Counted from the stretch's first letter, positions 17,905 to 28,753 are shown. The stretch: 64,000 nucleotides of DNA from Aliidiomarina indica (GCF_015354615.1 NZ_JACAVQ010000001.1:806001-870000); one strand, 5' to 3'. Notes: generated from the sequence alone by a model not told the origin. Numbers and translations are program-made.

Positions 17905-19623
17905 ATGCGCACTAGTCAGTACCTTCTCGGAACCCTTAAAGAAACGCCAGCTGATGCTGAGGTTATTAGTCATCAGCTTATGCTCCGTGCCGGCATGGTA
18001 CGTAAAGTCGCATCCGGTTTATATACCTGGACGCCAACTGGGCTACGTGTTTTGCGTAAGGTTGAACAAGTGGTGCGCGAAGAAATGGAAGCCGCCGGCG
18101 CAATCGAAGTGTTGATGCCTATGGTACAGCCCGGGGATCTTTGGGAAGAATCAGGTCGCTGGGAAGATTACGGCCCTGAGTTACTGCGCCTTAAAGATAG
18201 ACACCAGCGGGATTTCGTTCTCGGTCCAACCCACGAAGAAGTAATTAGTGAACTAGTACGCAAAGAAGTGAGCAGCTACAAGCAGCTGCCCATGAATTTG
18301 TTCCAGATCCAAACGAAGTTTCGTGATGAGATTCGGCCACGTTTTGGTGTGATGCGTTCGCGCGAGTTCATTATGAAAGATGCGTACTCATTCCACACGA
18401 CGCAAGCATCTTTAGAAGATACATATCAAAAAATGTATCAAGCCTACTGCAATATTTTTACCCGATTAGGCTTGGATTACCGTCCGGTTATCGCCGACAC
18501 TGGCTCTATTGGCGGAAGTGTCTCTCACGAGTTTCACGTGCTTGCAAGTTCGGGTGAAGACGATATCGCCTTCTCCGATAGTTCTGATTATGCGGCAAAT
18601 GTGGAATTAGCCGAAGCCGTTAGTGCAGAAACCTTAGCAGAGCCAAGTCAGACGCTGGAAAAAGTAGCCACACCTAACGCCAAGACTATCGCAGCCTTAG
18701 TAGAACAGTTCGATATCGCCATTGAGAAAACCGTGAAAACCTTAGTTGTGCACGGCGCTGACGATGACGGTAAGCCGTCAGGCAAGTTAGTCGCATTAAT
18801 TATCCGTGGCGATCACGAGCTCAATGAAATTAAGGCAGCGAAACTACCGCAAGTGGGCTCCCCATTGTTGTTTGCCAGCGACGAAGAGATTCGTGCGGCC
18901 ATTGGCGCAGGTCCTGGCTCGCTTGGTCCAGTAAACCTCCCAATCCCATGTATTGTTGATCGCAGCGTAGCCGTCCTCAATGATTTTGGTGCCGGTGCTA
19001 ATGAAGATGGATTCCATTTCTTCGGCATTAACTGGAACCGTGATCTCCCTCTACCCGAAGTTGCTGATTTACGCAATGTGCGTGCCGGCGACCCTAGCCC
19101 TGATGGCGAAGGTACCCTAAATATTGCGCGCGGAATTGAGGTGGGACATATCTTCCAGCTCGGTACCAAATATAGTGACGCAATGAAAGTTGGCGTATTG
19201 AATGAAGACGGCAAGCACCAGAACCTCATTATGGGCTGTTACGGTGTTGGCATTTCCCGCATTGTTGCGGCAGCGATCGAACAAAATCACGATAGCAACG
19301 GTATTCAGTGGCCAGAATCCATGGCGCCGTTCCAAGTGGTTGTACTGCCCATGAACATGCACAAGTCTGCACGCGTCCAGGAAGCCGCAGAGCGCATTTA
19401 TAACGATCTCAAAGGTGCTGGTATCGAAGTGCTATTTGATGACCGTAAAGAGCGTCCTGGTGTGATGTTCGCCGATATGGAACTCATCGGCATCCCGCAC
19501 ACCATTGTCATTGGTGAGCGCAACCTCGATGAAAAAGCCGTCGAATATAAAAATCGCCGTACTGGCGAGAAATCAACTCTCGCAATTAGCGATGTGCTTG
19601 GCTTTATTCAAAACCAGTCCTAA
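17905..19623 (+). CDS. proS: Prolyl-tRNA synthetase
   Basis: A 572-residue bacterial-type (long form) ProRS that charges tRNA-Pro. The class II catalytic core carries [14 protein letters not shown] and [20 protein letters not shown]. An editing (INS) domain lies between motifs 2 and 3 at about 225-395, and the C-terminal anticodon-binding domain contains [21 protein letters not shown]. Start ATG is supported by AGGA about 12 nt upstream. A terminator follows directly. Confidence 0.97.
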   Translation: MRTSQYLLGTLKETPADAEVISHQLMLRAGMVRKVASGLYTWTPTGLRVLRKVEQVVREEMEAAGAIEVLMPMVQPGDLWEESGRWEDYGPELLRLKDRHQRDFVLGPTHEEVISELVRKEVSSYKQLPMNLFQIQTKFRDEIRPRFGVMRSREFIMKDAYSFHTTQASLEDTYQKMYQAYCNIFTRLGLDYRPVIADTGSIGGSVSHEFHVLASSGEDDIAFSDSSDYAANVELAEAVSAETLAEPSQTLEKVATPNAKTIAALVEQFDIAIEKTVKTLVVHGADDDGKPSGKLVALIIRGDHELNEIKAAKLPQVGSPLLFASDEEIRAAIGAGPGSLGPVNLPIPCIVDRSVAVLNDFGAGANEDGFHFFGINWNRDLPLPEVADLRNVRAGDPSPDGEGTLNIARGIEVGHIFQLGTKYSDAMKVGVLNEDGKHQNLIMGCYGVGISRIVAAAIEQNHDSNGIQWPESMAPFQVVVLPMNMHKSARVQEAAERIYNDLKGAGIEVLFDDRKERPGVMFADMELIGIPHTIVIGERNLDEKAVEYKNRRTGEKSTLAISDVLGFIQNQS

Positions 19624-19647
19624 TCAAATAACCCGTTGAACGCATCA

Positions 19648-19683
19648 AAAAACGCCATGGCTCGAATGAACCATGGCGTTTTT
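19648..19683. terminator. Bidirectional terminator between proS and gpt
   Basis: Perfect 13-bp arms AAAAACGCCATGG (19648-19660) and CCATGGCGTTTTT (19671-19683) surround a 10-nt loop. Confidence 0.88.
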
Positions 19684-19699
19684 CTAAGTTCTCTCGTAA

Positions 19700-20185
19700 C
19701 TACCGGTCTTCACCGGCCAACGGATCCACATAATGCAAACGCATATCCCACGGGAAGTGTATCCAAGTATTTTGGTCGATATCCGCTTCGTATTCATCCA
19801 CTAACGGCAAACCATCGGGCTTGGCATACACAGTGATAAACTTCGCTTTCGGTAGGCGCTCTCGCAAAAAGCGCAAGGTATTGCCGGTATCCACTAAATC
19901 GTCGATCACGATAAAGCCTGCGCCATCCTCACTGCAGGATACATCTTTCAGCATTTCCGGTTTGGCACTTTGTGATTGGTGCGCATAACTGCGCACACAA
20001 ACACTTTCCACTAAGCGAATATTCAACTCACGCGCGAGTATCGCTGCTGGCACGAGACCACCTCGACTCACAGCAATAATGCCGCGCCATTGCTCTGCGG
20101 GTAATTGCCGGCGCGCAAGTTCTCGGGTAGCGCGGTGCAGTTCTTCCCAAGATACGAAGTATTCATGCTTTTCATGCAATCCCAT
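19700..20185 (-). CDS. gpt: Xanthine-guanine phosphoribosyltransferase
   Basis: A 161-residue purine-salvage enzyme that makes XMP/GMP from xanthine or guanine and PRPP. Diagnostic features are [14 protein letters not shown] at the N-terminus, [21 protein letters not shown], the PRPP loop [14 protein letters not shown] and the C-terminal TWIHFPWD. The frame opens at 20218, but ATG 20185 has AAAGGAG five bases away and matches the E. coli Gpt N-terminus. Confidence 0.92.
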   Translation of the reverse strand: MGLHEKHEYFVSWEELHRATRELARRQLPAEQWRGIIAVSRGGLVPAAILARELNIRLVESVCVRSYAHQSQSAKPEMLKDVSCSEDGAGFIVIDDLVDTGNTLRFLRERLPKAKFITVYAKPDGLPLVDEYEADIDQNTWIHFPWDMRLHYVDPLAGEDR

Positions 20186-20333
20186 GATTGCTCCTTTTAT
20201 GATAGGATTCGTTGCCAAGTGCGTATAAGTATATCATCGGCTTATATAAATGTGTGTCGGGGTTCGGCTCCGTAAATTGATATATCGCAAGATATGCATC
20301 ACTAATAGATTAATCACGAATAGGATCATAGCA

Positions 20334-20654
20334 ATGCCAAAAGCTGTATTTATTGATGCCAAAGGCGGCGAATACGAATTAGAGGTTCCAGTGGGGCAAA
20401 GTTTAATGGAAGCCGCAACAGATGCCATGCTCGATGGCATTATTGGTGAGTGTGGCGGCGTGATGTCGTGTGCCACCTGTCATGTGTATGTCGATCCTGA
20501 GTGGCTTAACAAATTACAACCGGCTGACGACATTGAAGAAAGCATGATCGATGTGGCTCGTGAACCAAAAGAGAACAGTCGGTTAAGCTGTCAAATTACC
20601 ATGAGTGAAGAGCTCGACGGCATCGTCGTACACATGCCGCGTTCGCAATTTTAA
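20334..20654 (+). CDS. [2Fe-2S] ferredoxin, adrenodoxin/putidaredoxin type
   Basis: 106 residues from the ATG at 20334 (AGGA upstream); the frame itself opens at 20250. The cluster ligands follow the adrenodoxin spacing C-x5-C-x2-C in ECGGVMSCATCHVYV, plus the fourth Cys in RLSCQI. Such ferredoxins deliver single electrons to P450s, Fe-S assembly (Fdx) or oxygenases. The gene is not in an isc operon here and no partner oxidoreductase is adjacent, so its client is unknown. Confidence 0.88.
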   Translation: MPKAVFIDAKGGEYELEVPVGQSLMEAATDAMLDGIIGECGGVMSCATCHVYVDPEWLNKLQPADDIEESMIDVAREPKENSRLSCQITMSEELDGIVVHMPRSQF

Positions 20655-20663
20655 ATCCCCCGC

Positions 20664-21806
20664 TTAGGCTTCCTCGACCGCAATCATGGTGCGGTCGTGG
20701 TAGCCTGAGACCACGGCAATAAAGCCCGCCCATTCTTGATCGAGTTCTGGCTCACCTGTATCAACGCGTAACGGACGCCCTTGTAAGGCCTGTAATTTAG
20801 CCTTGGTGGCAACCAAGATTAAATGTTCACGTCCCACCGTCCGTAACACCAGAGGCGTAAATTGCTGATTGCCCCGTCCAAATATATGGCCTTGCCCACC
20901 AATTAAGGTGGTGACCATATAAATCGTTTGCCCTTTTTCGCGGGCATTTAATATCAGAGCTTCTAATTGTCGGCCAGTCACATCGGAGGCAATGACTGTT
21001 TCGTTACAAATAACGTCGACACCCAACAGCGTGTTCGTAAGCCCTAGCTCTTCCATAATAAAGGCCACGGTAGACCCCGACCCCATCAAATACAATGCAT
21101 CTGGCTGCATGCTTTCAATGACATCCGCAGCAATATCCGCAAGCACTAAATCATCACTTTCGCGGCCACCAATTTTTACTGCTTGCATGTATTCAAGCTC
21201 TCCAGGAACTTGCAATTCACCGAAGCGTTTGGCCTTTACTCTACCGCTGCGATAAGCCTCTTCATCTAAGTCCATCACATCTGCAGCGCGGAGTGTGGTT
21301 AGTTCGCCATTGAGAAGTGCATAGAGCACCTTGCCAGCAGCCGATGGCGACACCGCATACACCGCTGAGTGAATCTTCACCCCTGCAGGAATACCAATCG
21401 CCGGTATTTCGTTATCGCCTAAACCTGTCACGACATCCCGCGCGGTTCCATCACCACCCGCGAAAATTAGGAGATCGGGATGTTCCTGGGCAAGCAAGGT
21501 CACCGCAGCGCGAGTGTCTTCTGCTTCCGTTTGCTGTTGCGCAGGTTCGTATACAATATCGTAATGAAAACCAAGAGACTCCAGCACTGCAGCCCCCATA
21601 TCACCTGCGGCTGTGAGAAAGCGTATACGATCGCGAAACGGTTTTAGAAAGGCCAATGCGGTAGCAACGCGCTTGCCGGCCTTTAATTCTGCGCCCCGTG
21701 CCAAAGCTTCTGCGCGCACAGCAGCACCGTCACTGCCTTTTAAAGCAACAGCACCGCCAATTCCTGCATAGGGGTTAATAACTAACGCGAGCTTAAACTC
21801 ATGCAC
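20664..21806 (-). CDS. NAD-kinase-like protein (ATP-NAD kinase/AcoX family)
   Basis: A 380-residue protein of the PPNK-like family that includes AcoX. Visible features are the N-terminal LVINPYAGIGG, the phosphate-binding FAGGDGTARDVV (about 113-124) and PAIGIPAGVKIHSAVYAVSP. Canonical NadK is near 290 residues and is probably encoded elsewhere. The substrate of this longer form is not established. Its start overlaps the end of epmC by 8 nt, so the two are translationally coupled. Confidence 0.8.
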   Translation of the reverse strand: MHEFKLALVINPYAGIGGAVALKGSDGAAVRAEALARGAELKAGKRVATALAFLKPFRDRIRFLTAAGDMGAAVLESLGFHYDIVYEPAQQQTEAEDTRAAVTLLAQEHPDLLIFAGGDGTARDVVTGLGDNEIPAIGIPAGVKIHSAVYAVSPSAAGKVLYALLNGELTTLRAADVMDLDEEAYRSGRVKAKRFGELQVPGELEYMQAVKIGGRESDDLVLADIAADVIESMQPDALYLMGSGSTVAFIMEELGLTNTLLGVDVICNETVIASDVTGRQLEALILNAREKGQTIYMVTTLIGGQGHIFGRGNQQFTPLVLRTVGREHLILVATKAKLQALQGRPLRVDTGEPELDQEWAGFIAVVSGYHDRTMIAVEEA

Positions 21807-22440
21807 TCTTTGCTGACTCCATTAATGAGGCTGCGACTTCGTCTTTAAGGGCGGCTCTGGCGACTTCATTGGCGATAAGCTCATGACCGGCACGGGTGAC
21901 ATCGTCCTGGGTCAGCATGTCGAACCCTCGTTCTGCACAGAGGGCTTGCATAAACCGCTCCGCGCGCGGTGGCAAGCCATCCCGCATGCGTTCGGTGGCT
22001 CGTGCCACTATCGCACGGGTAAATTTCACCCGATCCGTGACTTCACCCCCAGCAAGATTATCCACACTCACTTCAAAGGATACGCCTGCCGCTAAACTTA
22101 ACAACCATTCAATGGCTTGCGGACTGACTTCAACCTGTTCAAAACGCGCTTGTTGTTCCGCCGTGCGGCCATCGGGAGCATACCAATAACCATAATCTAG
22201 TAACTGTCGGCGCACACGCCCGGCTAATGTCCAATGGGCAATTTCGTGCAGGGCTGAACGTACAAAGCCATGGGCAAATACCACCTGATGATACTGCGAT
22301 CGGTTTGATGCGGGCTGATAGATCGGTTCACCCTCGCCACGCACTAGCACGGTGTGTTCCGATTCTAAGAAGCACTTGTTAAACAGGCGGATCACATGAT
22401 CCGCCTGCATTCTTTGTTGCTGTTGGCTCGATTTCGACAT
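21799..22440 (-). CDS. epmC: Elongation factor P hydroxylase
   Basis: A 213-residue EpmC (YfcM) protein that hydroxylates the beta-lysylated lysine of EF-P, acting after EpmB and EpmA. The metal-binding HEIAHW motif (about 67-72) sits in the block SALHEIAHWTLAGRVRRQL, followed by LDYGYWYAPDGRT and a helical C-terminal part. Its neighbourhood with aroC and prmB matches enterobacterial gene order. EF-P, EpmA and EpmB are not in the window. Confidence 0.9.
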   Translation of the reverse strand: MSKSSQQQQRMQADHVIRLFNKCFLESEHTVLVRGEGEPIYQPASNRSQYHQVVFAHGFVRSALHEIAHWTLAGRVRRQLLDYGYWYAPDGRTAEQQARFEQVEVSPQAIEWLLSLAAGVSFEVSVDNLAGGEVTDRVKFTRAIVARATERMRDGLPPRAERFMQALCAERGFDMLTQDDVTRAGHELIANEVARAALKDEVAASLMESAKSA

Positions 22441-22455
22441 CAGTCGAAGTTGCTC

Positions 22456-25251
22456 CTAATCATACACTTGAAACTCTAAGCCTTCGGTCCACCAATTTGG
22501 CGCTTCTTCACCCTTCAAATGGTAATCGAAGAACTCCAGCATCTTAATGGTGTAATCAATTTTATTCGCGAACTGCTGCAAATGATGGGGTTCACCTTCG
22601 TAATGCAGCATGACCACCGGCTTATCTAAGCGACGCAATGCTAAATAATACTCAATTCCTTGCTCCCAAGGAACCGCTTCGTCTTTATCGCCGAATTGAA
22701 TCAACATAGGCGTGTTGATTTTATCCGCAAAAAACACCGGTGAGTTCTTAATGTAAGGGTCGAGATCTTCAAACATACTCACCCCTAACCGACTTTGCCC
22801 TTTCTCGTACTGGAATTGACGAGCCAAGCCTGAACCCCAGCGAATACCGCTATAAGCACTGGTCATATTGGAAACTGGCGCTCCTGCAACTGCCGCAGCG
22901 AACATATCTGTTTCGGTCACGACAAACGCAGTTTGATATCCTGACCAGCTATGCCCGTGCAGACCAATCGCATCCGGATCGGCAACACCCATTTCAATGA
23001 TTTTCTCAACGCCGGGCAACAAAGATTCTGTTGCGCTCGGTCCGGGCGCACCGATGCGGAAATGCACATCAGGCAGAAATACCACGTAGTCCTGTCCCAG
23101 ATAAAATGGGAAATTCGGACGATGATTCACGCGCATCTGGTTCCAGTTGTACAAACGCTGAGAGAATTTCTCGTAGTAGTACACCAATACAGGATAACGA
23201 CGATTTGCATCGTAATTATCTGGTTTTATGAGAATACCTTGCAGCGGCTCACCGTGGGTCGACTCCCACTCCACTAGCTCCGCATTACCCCAGATAAATT
23301 CGTGACGTTGTGGGTTCACCTCTGTGAGTTGGCGCGGTGATTGTAGCGGCGCATCCGCCACCCAAACATCAGGGAAGGTACGGAAATCTTCTTCCGTGTA
23401 AAAAATCTGTGATTTATCTTCTGTGCGGGCAATAAAACGCCAGGTTTTCTCACCTTCAACCAAGGTTTCTAGCTGTGCTGAGCCGTCTTCGGCTAGCGCT
23501 AATTGATAAAATCCAGAGGTTTTCAATTGCTCGTTATAGCCGCGTAAGAGTACCGGTTGAGCAATATTAATAACATCTAAATCGTCTGTATCTAACACTC
23601 GGTACTGATGATTGTTTGCGCGACCGATCTGAGTCAGATTCACCGCTTGATCTTGGGCATTGCGCGCTACTGGCACCTGCCAAATATCAAAGCGATCATA
23701 TACCCACACCGCACTTCCATCTGCATGCCAGCCACCGACACCATAAGGCACCGCTTGCATCGGCCGATCATTCTCCTCATCAACCCATGAGGTTTCAACG
23801 TTGCTACCAATTTGATAGGTAGAGCCGGTTTCGCTGTCGAATGCATGTAATTTGTAATCGCTGACAAAAACTACGTAACGACCATCAGGTGATAACGAGC
23901 CGCGCTCGAAAGATGGCAAACCCGCTGCCACTTTTTGTCGTGAACCATCGTTTAGGCTCACGTAATAAAGATCGTGATAAAACCCATCCCATGTAATCGC
24001 ACGGCTATAAGGTTGCGAATCACGGGCGAGTAACGCGGTAGGATGATCCGTTGCAAACATGGCTTCGCGTACGTCGTCACCGAGAACAACTAGTTTATCG
24101 TCGTTTAAATGCCAGACCGACAGCGCGGTAGCACGGTTTAAATTTCGTTGCGATTGGCGTTGGTGAGGGATAATCATATCGTCGTCACCATGCCACACCT
24201 GCAAGCGGCGATCGGCTAAGAGTCGATCTAGGTTATACAAATCTTCGGCACTTTCAGGACGGCCCACAGACTCCGCTTTTTTCTCAGGTGCTGGACGATG
24301 CCCCACAAACAAGCGTTCGCCGTCATCACTCCACCGCTGCGGCGAGTGTTCAGACAGAATAAAGCCTTCTCTCGCAACATTTAACTGCTGCGTTCCTTCA
24401 CCGGCAGACCACAGCCAAAGCGCTTGCGGAGTTTCTTGGTAATCGCTTTCCTTGGCGGAAACGTGAAATGCGAGACGCTGGCCATTTGGCGCGAAGCTAA
24501 AGTTGCTGAGTTGTTCATCGGTCACTTCTTTCAGCACCGTACCGCGATGCTGTGCTGTATCGTACATAACCAATGAGATACTGGGATTCTCTTTTTCTTT
24601 TTCAGAGTCAGACTCACTTTTGTTTACCGCTTGCTGCTGATAGACCAAACGCGAGCCTTCTGGGGCCACTGCAAAGTGCGTTATATTATTAATCAGTGTT
24701 TGCTCATGGGTGCGTAGATCGATCAAACGTAATAGACGACCTTCTTCACTCCCGTTTTCTTTGCTGTAATCTTCATCATGCTGCAACACCAAGAAGCGTC
24801 CATCGCCCGTAAACGCAGACTGACTTACTTGCTTAAATTCGCGTTTGCTCGCATTGAGCACATCCACTAATACCGCATGATGATATAGCGCACGTTCTTC
24901 TTCACGTGATTGTGCCTGTTCGCGCTGCAATAAGGTTGGTTGCCGGGTAAACACCACCCAGTTGCCATCCGCGCTTAATTTAGGCTCATGGGCACTCGCG
25001 ATAGAAATGGTAGTTCCGTCAGCTACGCGCACAACCATGCCTTCCCGATCGCCGTAATCAGGTACCGCTGCGAACGCGAGCGTATTGCCGGTATCGCTGA
25101 TCTGACGCTGATCAATTTCGCGGAACTGCATAATATCGGTAAGCGCTAATGGACGCGCTTGATCTGCCTGCACGGCAAGAGGTGCGCTGAGGCCGACACT
25201 CAGAGCAAGCATGGCTCCGTACGGGAGACTGTGTTTAAACCATCGCTTCAT
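22456..25251 (-). CDS. Exported S9-family (prolyl oligopeptidase-type) peptidase
   Basis: About 931 residues from ATG 25251, which has AAGGTGA upstream and starts a clear signal peptide MKRWFKHSLPYGAML...AVQA. The upstream frame to 25308 is not needed. A seven-bladed beta-propeller region (about 40-620, WD/PD40-like repeats) is followed by an alpha/beta-hydrolase domain. The nucleophile is Ser768 in GHSWSGY (the family norm is GHSWGGY, so one Gly is Ser), with Asp about 857 in GDKDEAVPW and His about 889 in EGEPHHL. It is probably periplasmic and degrades peptides. A gap of 15 bp to epmC suggests cotranscription. Confidence 0.88.
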   Translation of the reverse strand: MKRWFKHSLPYGAMLALSVGLSAPLAVQADQARPLALTDIMQFREIDQRQISDTGNTLAFAAVPDYGDREGMVVRVADGTTISIASAHEPKLSADGNWVVFTRQPTLLQREQAQSREEERALYHHAVLVDVLNASKREFKQVSQSAFTGDGRFLVLQHDEDYSKENGSEEGRLLRLIDLRTHEQTLINNITHFAVAPEGSRLVYQQQAVNKSESDSEKEKENPSISLVMYDTAQHRGTVLKEVTDEQLSNFSFAPNGQRLAFHVSAKESDYQETPQALWLWSAGEGTQQLNVAREGFILSEHSPQRWSDDGERLFVGHRPAPEKKAESVGRPESAEDLYNLDRLLADRRLQVWHGDDDMIIPHQRQSQRNLNRATALSVWHLNDDKLVVLGDDVREAMFATDHPTALLARDSQPYSRAITWDGFYHDLYYVSLNDGSRQKVAAGLPSFERGSLSPDGRYVVFVSDYKLHAFDSETGSTYQIGSNVETSWVDEENDRPMQAVPYGVGGWHADGSAVWVYDRFDIWQVPVARNAQDQAVNLTQIGRANNHQYRVLDTDDLDVINIAQPVLLRGYNEQLKTSGFYQLALAEDGSAQLETLVEGEKTWRFIARTEDKSQIFYTEEDFRTFPDVWVADAPLQSPRQLTEVNPQRHEFIWGNAELVEWESTHGEPLQGILIKPDNYDANRRYPVLVYYYEKFSQRLYNWNQMRVNHRPNFPFYLGQDYVVFLPDVHFRIGAPGPSATESLLPGVEKIIEMGVADPDAIGLHGHSWSGYQTAFVVTETDMFAAAVAGAPVSNMTSAYSGIRWGSGLARQFQYEKGQSRLGVSMFEDLDPYIKNSPVFFADKINTPMLIQFGDKDEAVPWEQGIEYYLALRRLDKPVVMLHYEGEPHHLQQFANKIDYTIKMLEFFDYHLKGEEAPNWWTEGLEFQVYD

Positions 25252-25341
25252 GAAATCACCTTGTCTTAGTTTTTCCCCATTATCGCTGCCATCCATGCCT
25301 GAATCCACGCCATCTAACGAGGATACAAGGCACTTGAACGA

Positions 25342-26568
25342 TCAGCTTACTGGCGCACTCCCTCGCACCCTCGATTTTCGTGGTTCTCTTGGTTCTCTTG
25401 GCATGGCAAGCGCAGCAAGCATCCCTACAAAAGTAAGGGCCGCTGCCACCATAAAGGTGGTAGTCGCACCATCGCCTTGCTGCCACGATAAGCCCGCAAG
25501 CCAAGCCCCCATGGCGCCACCGCCACCCATCCCTATACTTACATACAACGCTTGTCCGCGGCTATGTTGGGCAGTCGGAAAGTACTGATGAAGGAAACGA
25601 ATCGCCGCACTATGATGTAAAGCAAAACTAAACGCATGCATCAGCTGAATCAACAACAACCACAGGATGACGTCCGCGACGTGGCCAAGCAGCCACCAGC
25701 GCAATGCGGTAATACCTAAGCATACCGCAATGATTCGCGATACCGAAAAACGGACCAACAAGCGCCCTGCAATCATAAACATGCCAACTTCTGCCACCAC
25801 CCCTAGGGCAATCAGGGCACCTATGGCCATAGGCGCATAGCCTAATTGGTCCAAATACAACGCAAAAAACGCATAAAAGGGCGCAAAGCTCATCTGCAAA
25901 CAAAGGCTGGAAAACATAAAAAGCAAAAAAGGTTTACGGCGAATACGGCGAAAGAATGCATCACTCGGTGCTTCCTCGGCTGTGGCCACCTCTCGGGTAG
26001 GCTCCGCCAAGCGCAAACTCATGAGCGCCAACGGAATTAACAAGCCTGCGGCAAACCATGGATAGGCCTGATAGCCGCCCCAAGCAAGCAGTTCCGCAGC
26101 AAATAACGCAACCACAATAAAGCCTAAGCTGCCCCCCAAACGGATGCGACTATAAAGCTGATGCTGGGCACCTAGGGAGCTTAAGGTCACCACTTCTAAC
26201 TGAGGTAAAATAGCGGACCAAAAAAAGCTAATCAGCCCAAGACCAATGGCCACACTCCAATAACTTGAAACCTGAGTCATAAACAGCAGTAAAACGAAGG
26301 ACGCAAATACGCCAAGGCGAATCGCCGGGAGCAGTTTGCCAGCACGATCCGACAGCCCAGCCCATACTGGCGGGCCAATAATGCGGCAAATCGTGGACAG
26401 CGCAATCAGTTCACCAATTTGGCGAGAATCAAATCCTAAACCATCAAGGTAAACCGCTAGATAGGGAACGAGCAGCGCCAGCACTGCAAAGTAGCCGAAA
26501 TAAGACCAACTTAAGCGGCGACATTGGCGTGCAAACGCAGGTTCTTGTTGCGCAGAAAATGGAGACAT
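25342..26568 (-). CDS. MFS transporter, HcaT/phenylpropionate-permease-like
   Basis: A 408-residue integral membrane protein with about 12 TM helices. The N-terminus LSWSYFGYFAVLALLVPYLAVYL and the loop GPPVWAGLSDRAGK fit the MFS_1_like/PPP family that includes HcaT. The substrate is unknown; no aromatic-acid catabolic genes are adjacent. It lies 15 bp downstream of aroC and is probably in the same transcript. Confidence 0.82.
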   Translation of the reverse strand: MSPFSAQQEPAFARQCRRLSWSYFGYFAVLALLVPYLAVYLDGLGFDSRQIGELIALSTICRIIGPPVWAGLSDRAGKLLPAIRLGVFASFVLLLFMTQVSSYWSVAIGLGLISFFWSAILPQLEVVTLSSLGAQHQLYSRIRLGGSLGFIVVALFAAELLAWGGYQAYPWFAAGLLIPLALMSLRLAEPTREVATAEEAPSDAFFRRIRRKPFLLFMFSSLCLQMSFAPFYAFFALYLDQLGYAPMAIGALIALGVVAEVGMFMIAGRLLVRFSVSRIIAVCLGITALRWWLLGHVADVILWLLLIQLMHAFSFALHHSAAIRFLHQYFPTAQHSRGQALYVSIGMGGGGAMGAWLAGLSWQQGDGATTTFMVAAALTFVGMLAALAMPREPREPRKSRVRGSAPVS

Positions 26569-26583
26569 AGCCGACCCGCTAAA

Positions 26584-27669
26584 CTAGCGCAAGGTCGGTG
26601 TGGATACCGCCACATCACCGTTCTGGGCGCGCTGACGTAACATGTGGTCCATCACCACAAGAGCCATCATGGCCTCGGCAATAGCCACTGCACGAATACC
26701 CACGCAGGGATCATGGCGACCCTTGGTGACAACTTCACAAGGTTCTCCTTTGGCATTTATGGTTTGCCCAGGAATGCGAATACTAGATGTGGGTTTTAAA
26801 GCAATTTCAGCAGTTAATGGTTGGCCAGTACTAATTCCCCCTAACACACCCCCCGCATGATTCGATAAAAAGCCGTCGGGTGTCATCTCGTCCCGATGCT
26901 CTGAACCGCGTTGCTCAACCACGGCAAAACCGTCGCCGATATCTACCGCCTTCACAGCATTAATCGACATCAACGCTTTTGCTAAATCCGCATCTAAACG
27001 ATCAAATACCGGCTCTCCGAGACCTGCAGGCAAGCCATGAGCTTCAACACGAATACGAGCACCAATGGAGTCGCCGTCTTTCTTTAAGTCACGAATCAGG
27101 GCATCAAGAGCATCGATCTTATCCGGGTCGGGAAAGAAAAAACCATTGTCGTTCACAGAATCCCATTGATATTGCTCGGCCCGAATAGGGCCCATTTGCA
27201 CCATCGCACCGCGAATAGAAATGCCCTGCTCACTCAACCATGCCTGAGCGATTGCCCCTGCTGCCACACGCATAGCTGTTTCTCGTGCTGAAGAGCGGCC
27301 GCCACCTCGGTAATCCCGGTGGCCAAATTTATGGGCGTAGGTGTAATCTGCATGACCGGGGCGAAACAGATCTTTTATGTCTGAATAATCTTTGCTGCGT
27401 TGGTCGGTGTTCTCGATGAGCAAACCGATAGGCGTTCCGGTTGTTTTCCCTTCAAATACGCCAGAGAGGATTTTAATTGCATCGTCTTCACGGCGTTGCG
27501 TGGTATAACGATTCATTCCGGGCTTACGGCGATCTAGTTGCCGCTGAATAAGCGCTTCATCTATGGCAATCCCCGGTGGGCAGCCATCCACAACCGCACC
27601 TAAAGCCGGACCATGGCTCTCGCCGAACGTAGTTACCCGAAATAACTCCCCAAAGGTGTTGGCGCTCAT
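26584..27669 (-). CDS. aroC: Chorismate synthase
   Basis: A 361-residue FMN-dependent lyase that converts EPSP to chorismate, the last step of the shikimate pathway. It begins [30 protein letters not shown], of which GESHG is the signature. It also has the [17 protein letters not shown] signature near the C-terminus and [12 protein letters not shown]. The frame reaches 27684, but ATG 27669 has GGGAG five bases upstream and gives the usual [10 protein letters not shown] start. It follows prmB after 32 bp. Confidence 0.96.
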   Translation of the reverse strand: MSANTFGELFRVTTFGESHGPALGAVVDGCPPGIAIDEALIQRQLDRRKPGMNRYTTQRREDDAIKILSGVFEGKTTGTPIGLLIENTDQRSKDYSDIKDLFRPGHADYTYAHKFGHRDYRGGGRSSARETAMRVAAGAIAQAWLSEQGISIRGAMVQMGPIRAEQYQWDSVNDNGFFFPDPDKIDALDALIRDLKKDGDSIGARIRVEAHGLPAGLGEPVFDRLDADLAKALMSINAVKAVDIGDGFAVVEQRGSEHRDEMTPDGFLSNHAGGVLGGISTGQPLTAEIALKPTSSIRIPGQTINAKGEPCEVVTKGRHDPCVGIRAVAIAEAMMALVVMDHMLRQRAQNGDVAVSTPTLR

Positions 27670-27701
27670 CTGTGCTCCCGTCACTGACTATCAGTGTATT
27701 C

Positions 27702-28643
27702 TTATGTATTGCTCGCGTCGTTTGCGTCTACAAATAACGCCGCGTGGTGTTCAAGCTGCTCTTTGTTAATCGCAAAAACGCCATCACCACCGCGTTCAAA
27801 GCTTAACCAAACAAAAGGTACATCCGGCCATAGTATTTGCATATGTACCATACTATTACCTACTTCGCAGATTAAAATACCGCCTTCGTTCAGGTGTTGC
27901 GGGGCATCCCGTAGTATTTTGCGCACGAGATCTAAGCCATCGTTACCTGCCGCTAACCCTAATTCAGGCTCATGGTGGTATTCTGGCGGTAAATCGTCCA
28001 TATCCTCTGCATCCACATAGGGTGGATTGGTGACAATCAAATCATACACACGCCCTTGCAGGCCATCAAAACCATCAGATTCAATGGCTTCGACCCGATC
28101 ACTTAAGGCATGTTCTTCAATGTTCATGCGCGCAACAGCCAATGCATCGGTACTAATATCCACTGCATCGACGCGAGCATCAGGGAACGCATAGGCACAG
28201 GCAATTGCAATACAGCCTGAACCGGTACAGAGATCGAGAATATGTTCAGGCTCTTGCATTAACCATGGTTGGAAGGACTGCTCAATCAGCTCGGCAATAG
28301 GCGAACGCGGCACTAATACCCGCTCATCCACATAAAAAGGTAATCCTGCGAACCATGATTTATGCACTAAATACGCCGCCGGCACTTTGTCGCGAATACG
28401 ACGTGCCACCAAAGCAGCCAACTGGCTTTTTTCTTCAAAGGTTAAGCGACAATCGCGATTTGCATGAAGCTCATCAAAGCTTAAAGACGTCACTTCGGAA
28501 AGGAGCAACAAGCCCTCTTCCCAACCGTCTGCGGCACCGTGACCAAAATACACATCAGCACCATGTAGCGCTGACGTGATATAGCGCTGCCAATCGGCGA
28601 TGGTGAGTAAATCATCGGTGACTTGAGAAACTTGGTGGGTCAC
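27702..28643 (-). CDS. prmB: Ribosomal protein uL3 N5-glutamine methyltransferase
   Basis: A 313-residue SAM-dependent methyltransferase that modifies a glutamine of ribosomal protein L3. Motif I is LDLCTGSGCIAIACA and the catalytic NPPY is in LIVTNPPYVDAED. The frame opens at 28685, but a GTG at 28643 preceded by AAAGGAG starts the family-like N-terminus MTHQVSQVTDDLLTI. Divergent from smrB as in enterobacteria, and upstream of aroC. Confidence 0.93.
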   Translation of the reverse strand: MTHQVSQVTDDLLTIADWQRYITSALHGADVYFGHGAADGWEEGLLLLSEVTSLSFDELHANRDCRLTFEEKSQLAALVARRIRDKVPAAYLVHKSWFAGLPFYVDERVLVPRSPIAELIEQSFQPWLMQEPEHILDLCTGSGCIAIACAYAFPDARVDAVDISTDALAVARMNIEEHALSDRVEAIESDGFDGLQGRVYDLIVTNPPYVDAEDMDDLPPEYHHEPELGLAAGNDGLDLVRKILRDAPQHLNEGGILICEVGNSMVHMQILWPDVPFVWLSFERGGDGVFAINKEQLEHHAALFVDANDASNT

Positions 28644-28753
28644 AAGGCGCTCCTTTTTGAACGAAGGGTCGTATTTCAATGGCAAAGGGTATTTTTCACC
28701 CGCTTAATTCCCTATTATACCTACCTGAACAGGAGCATCATCAATAATTCACT

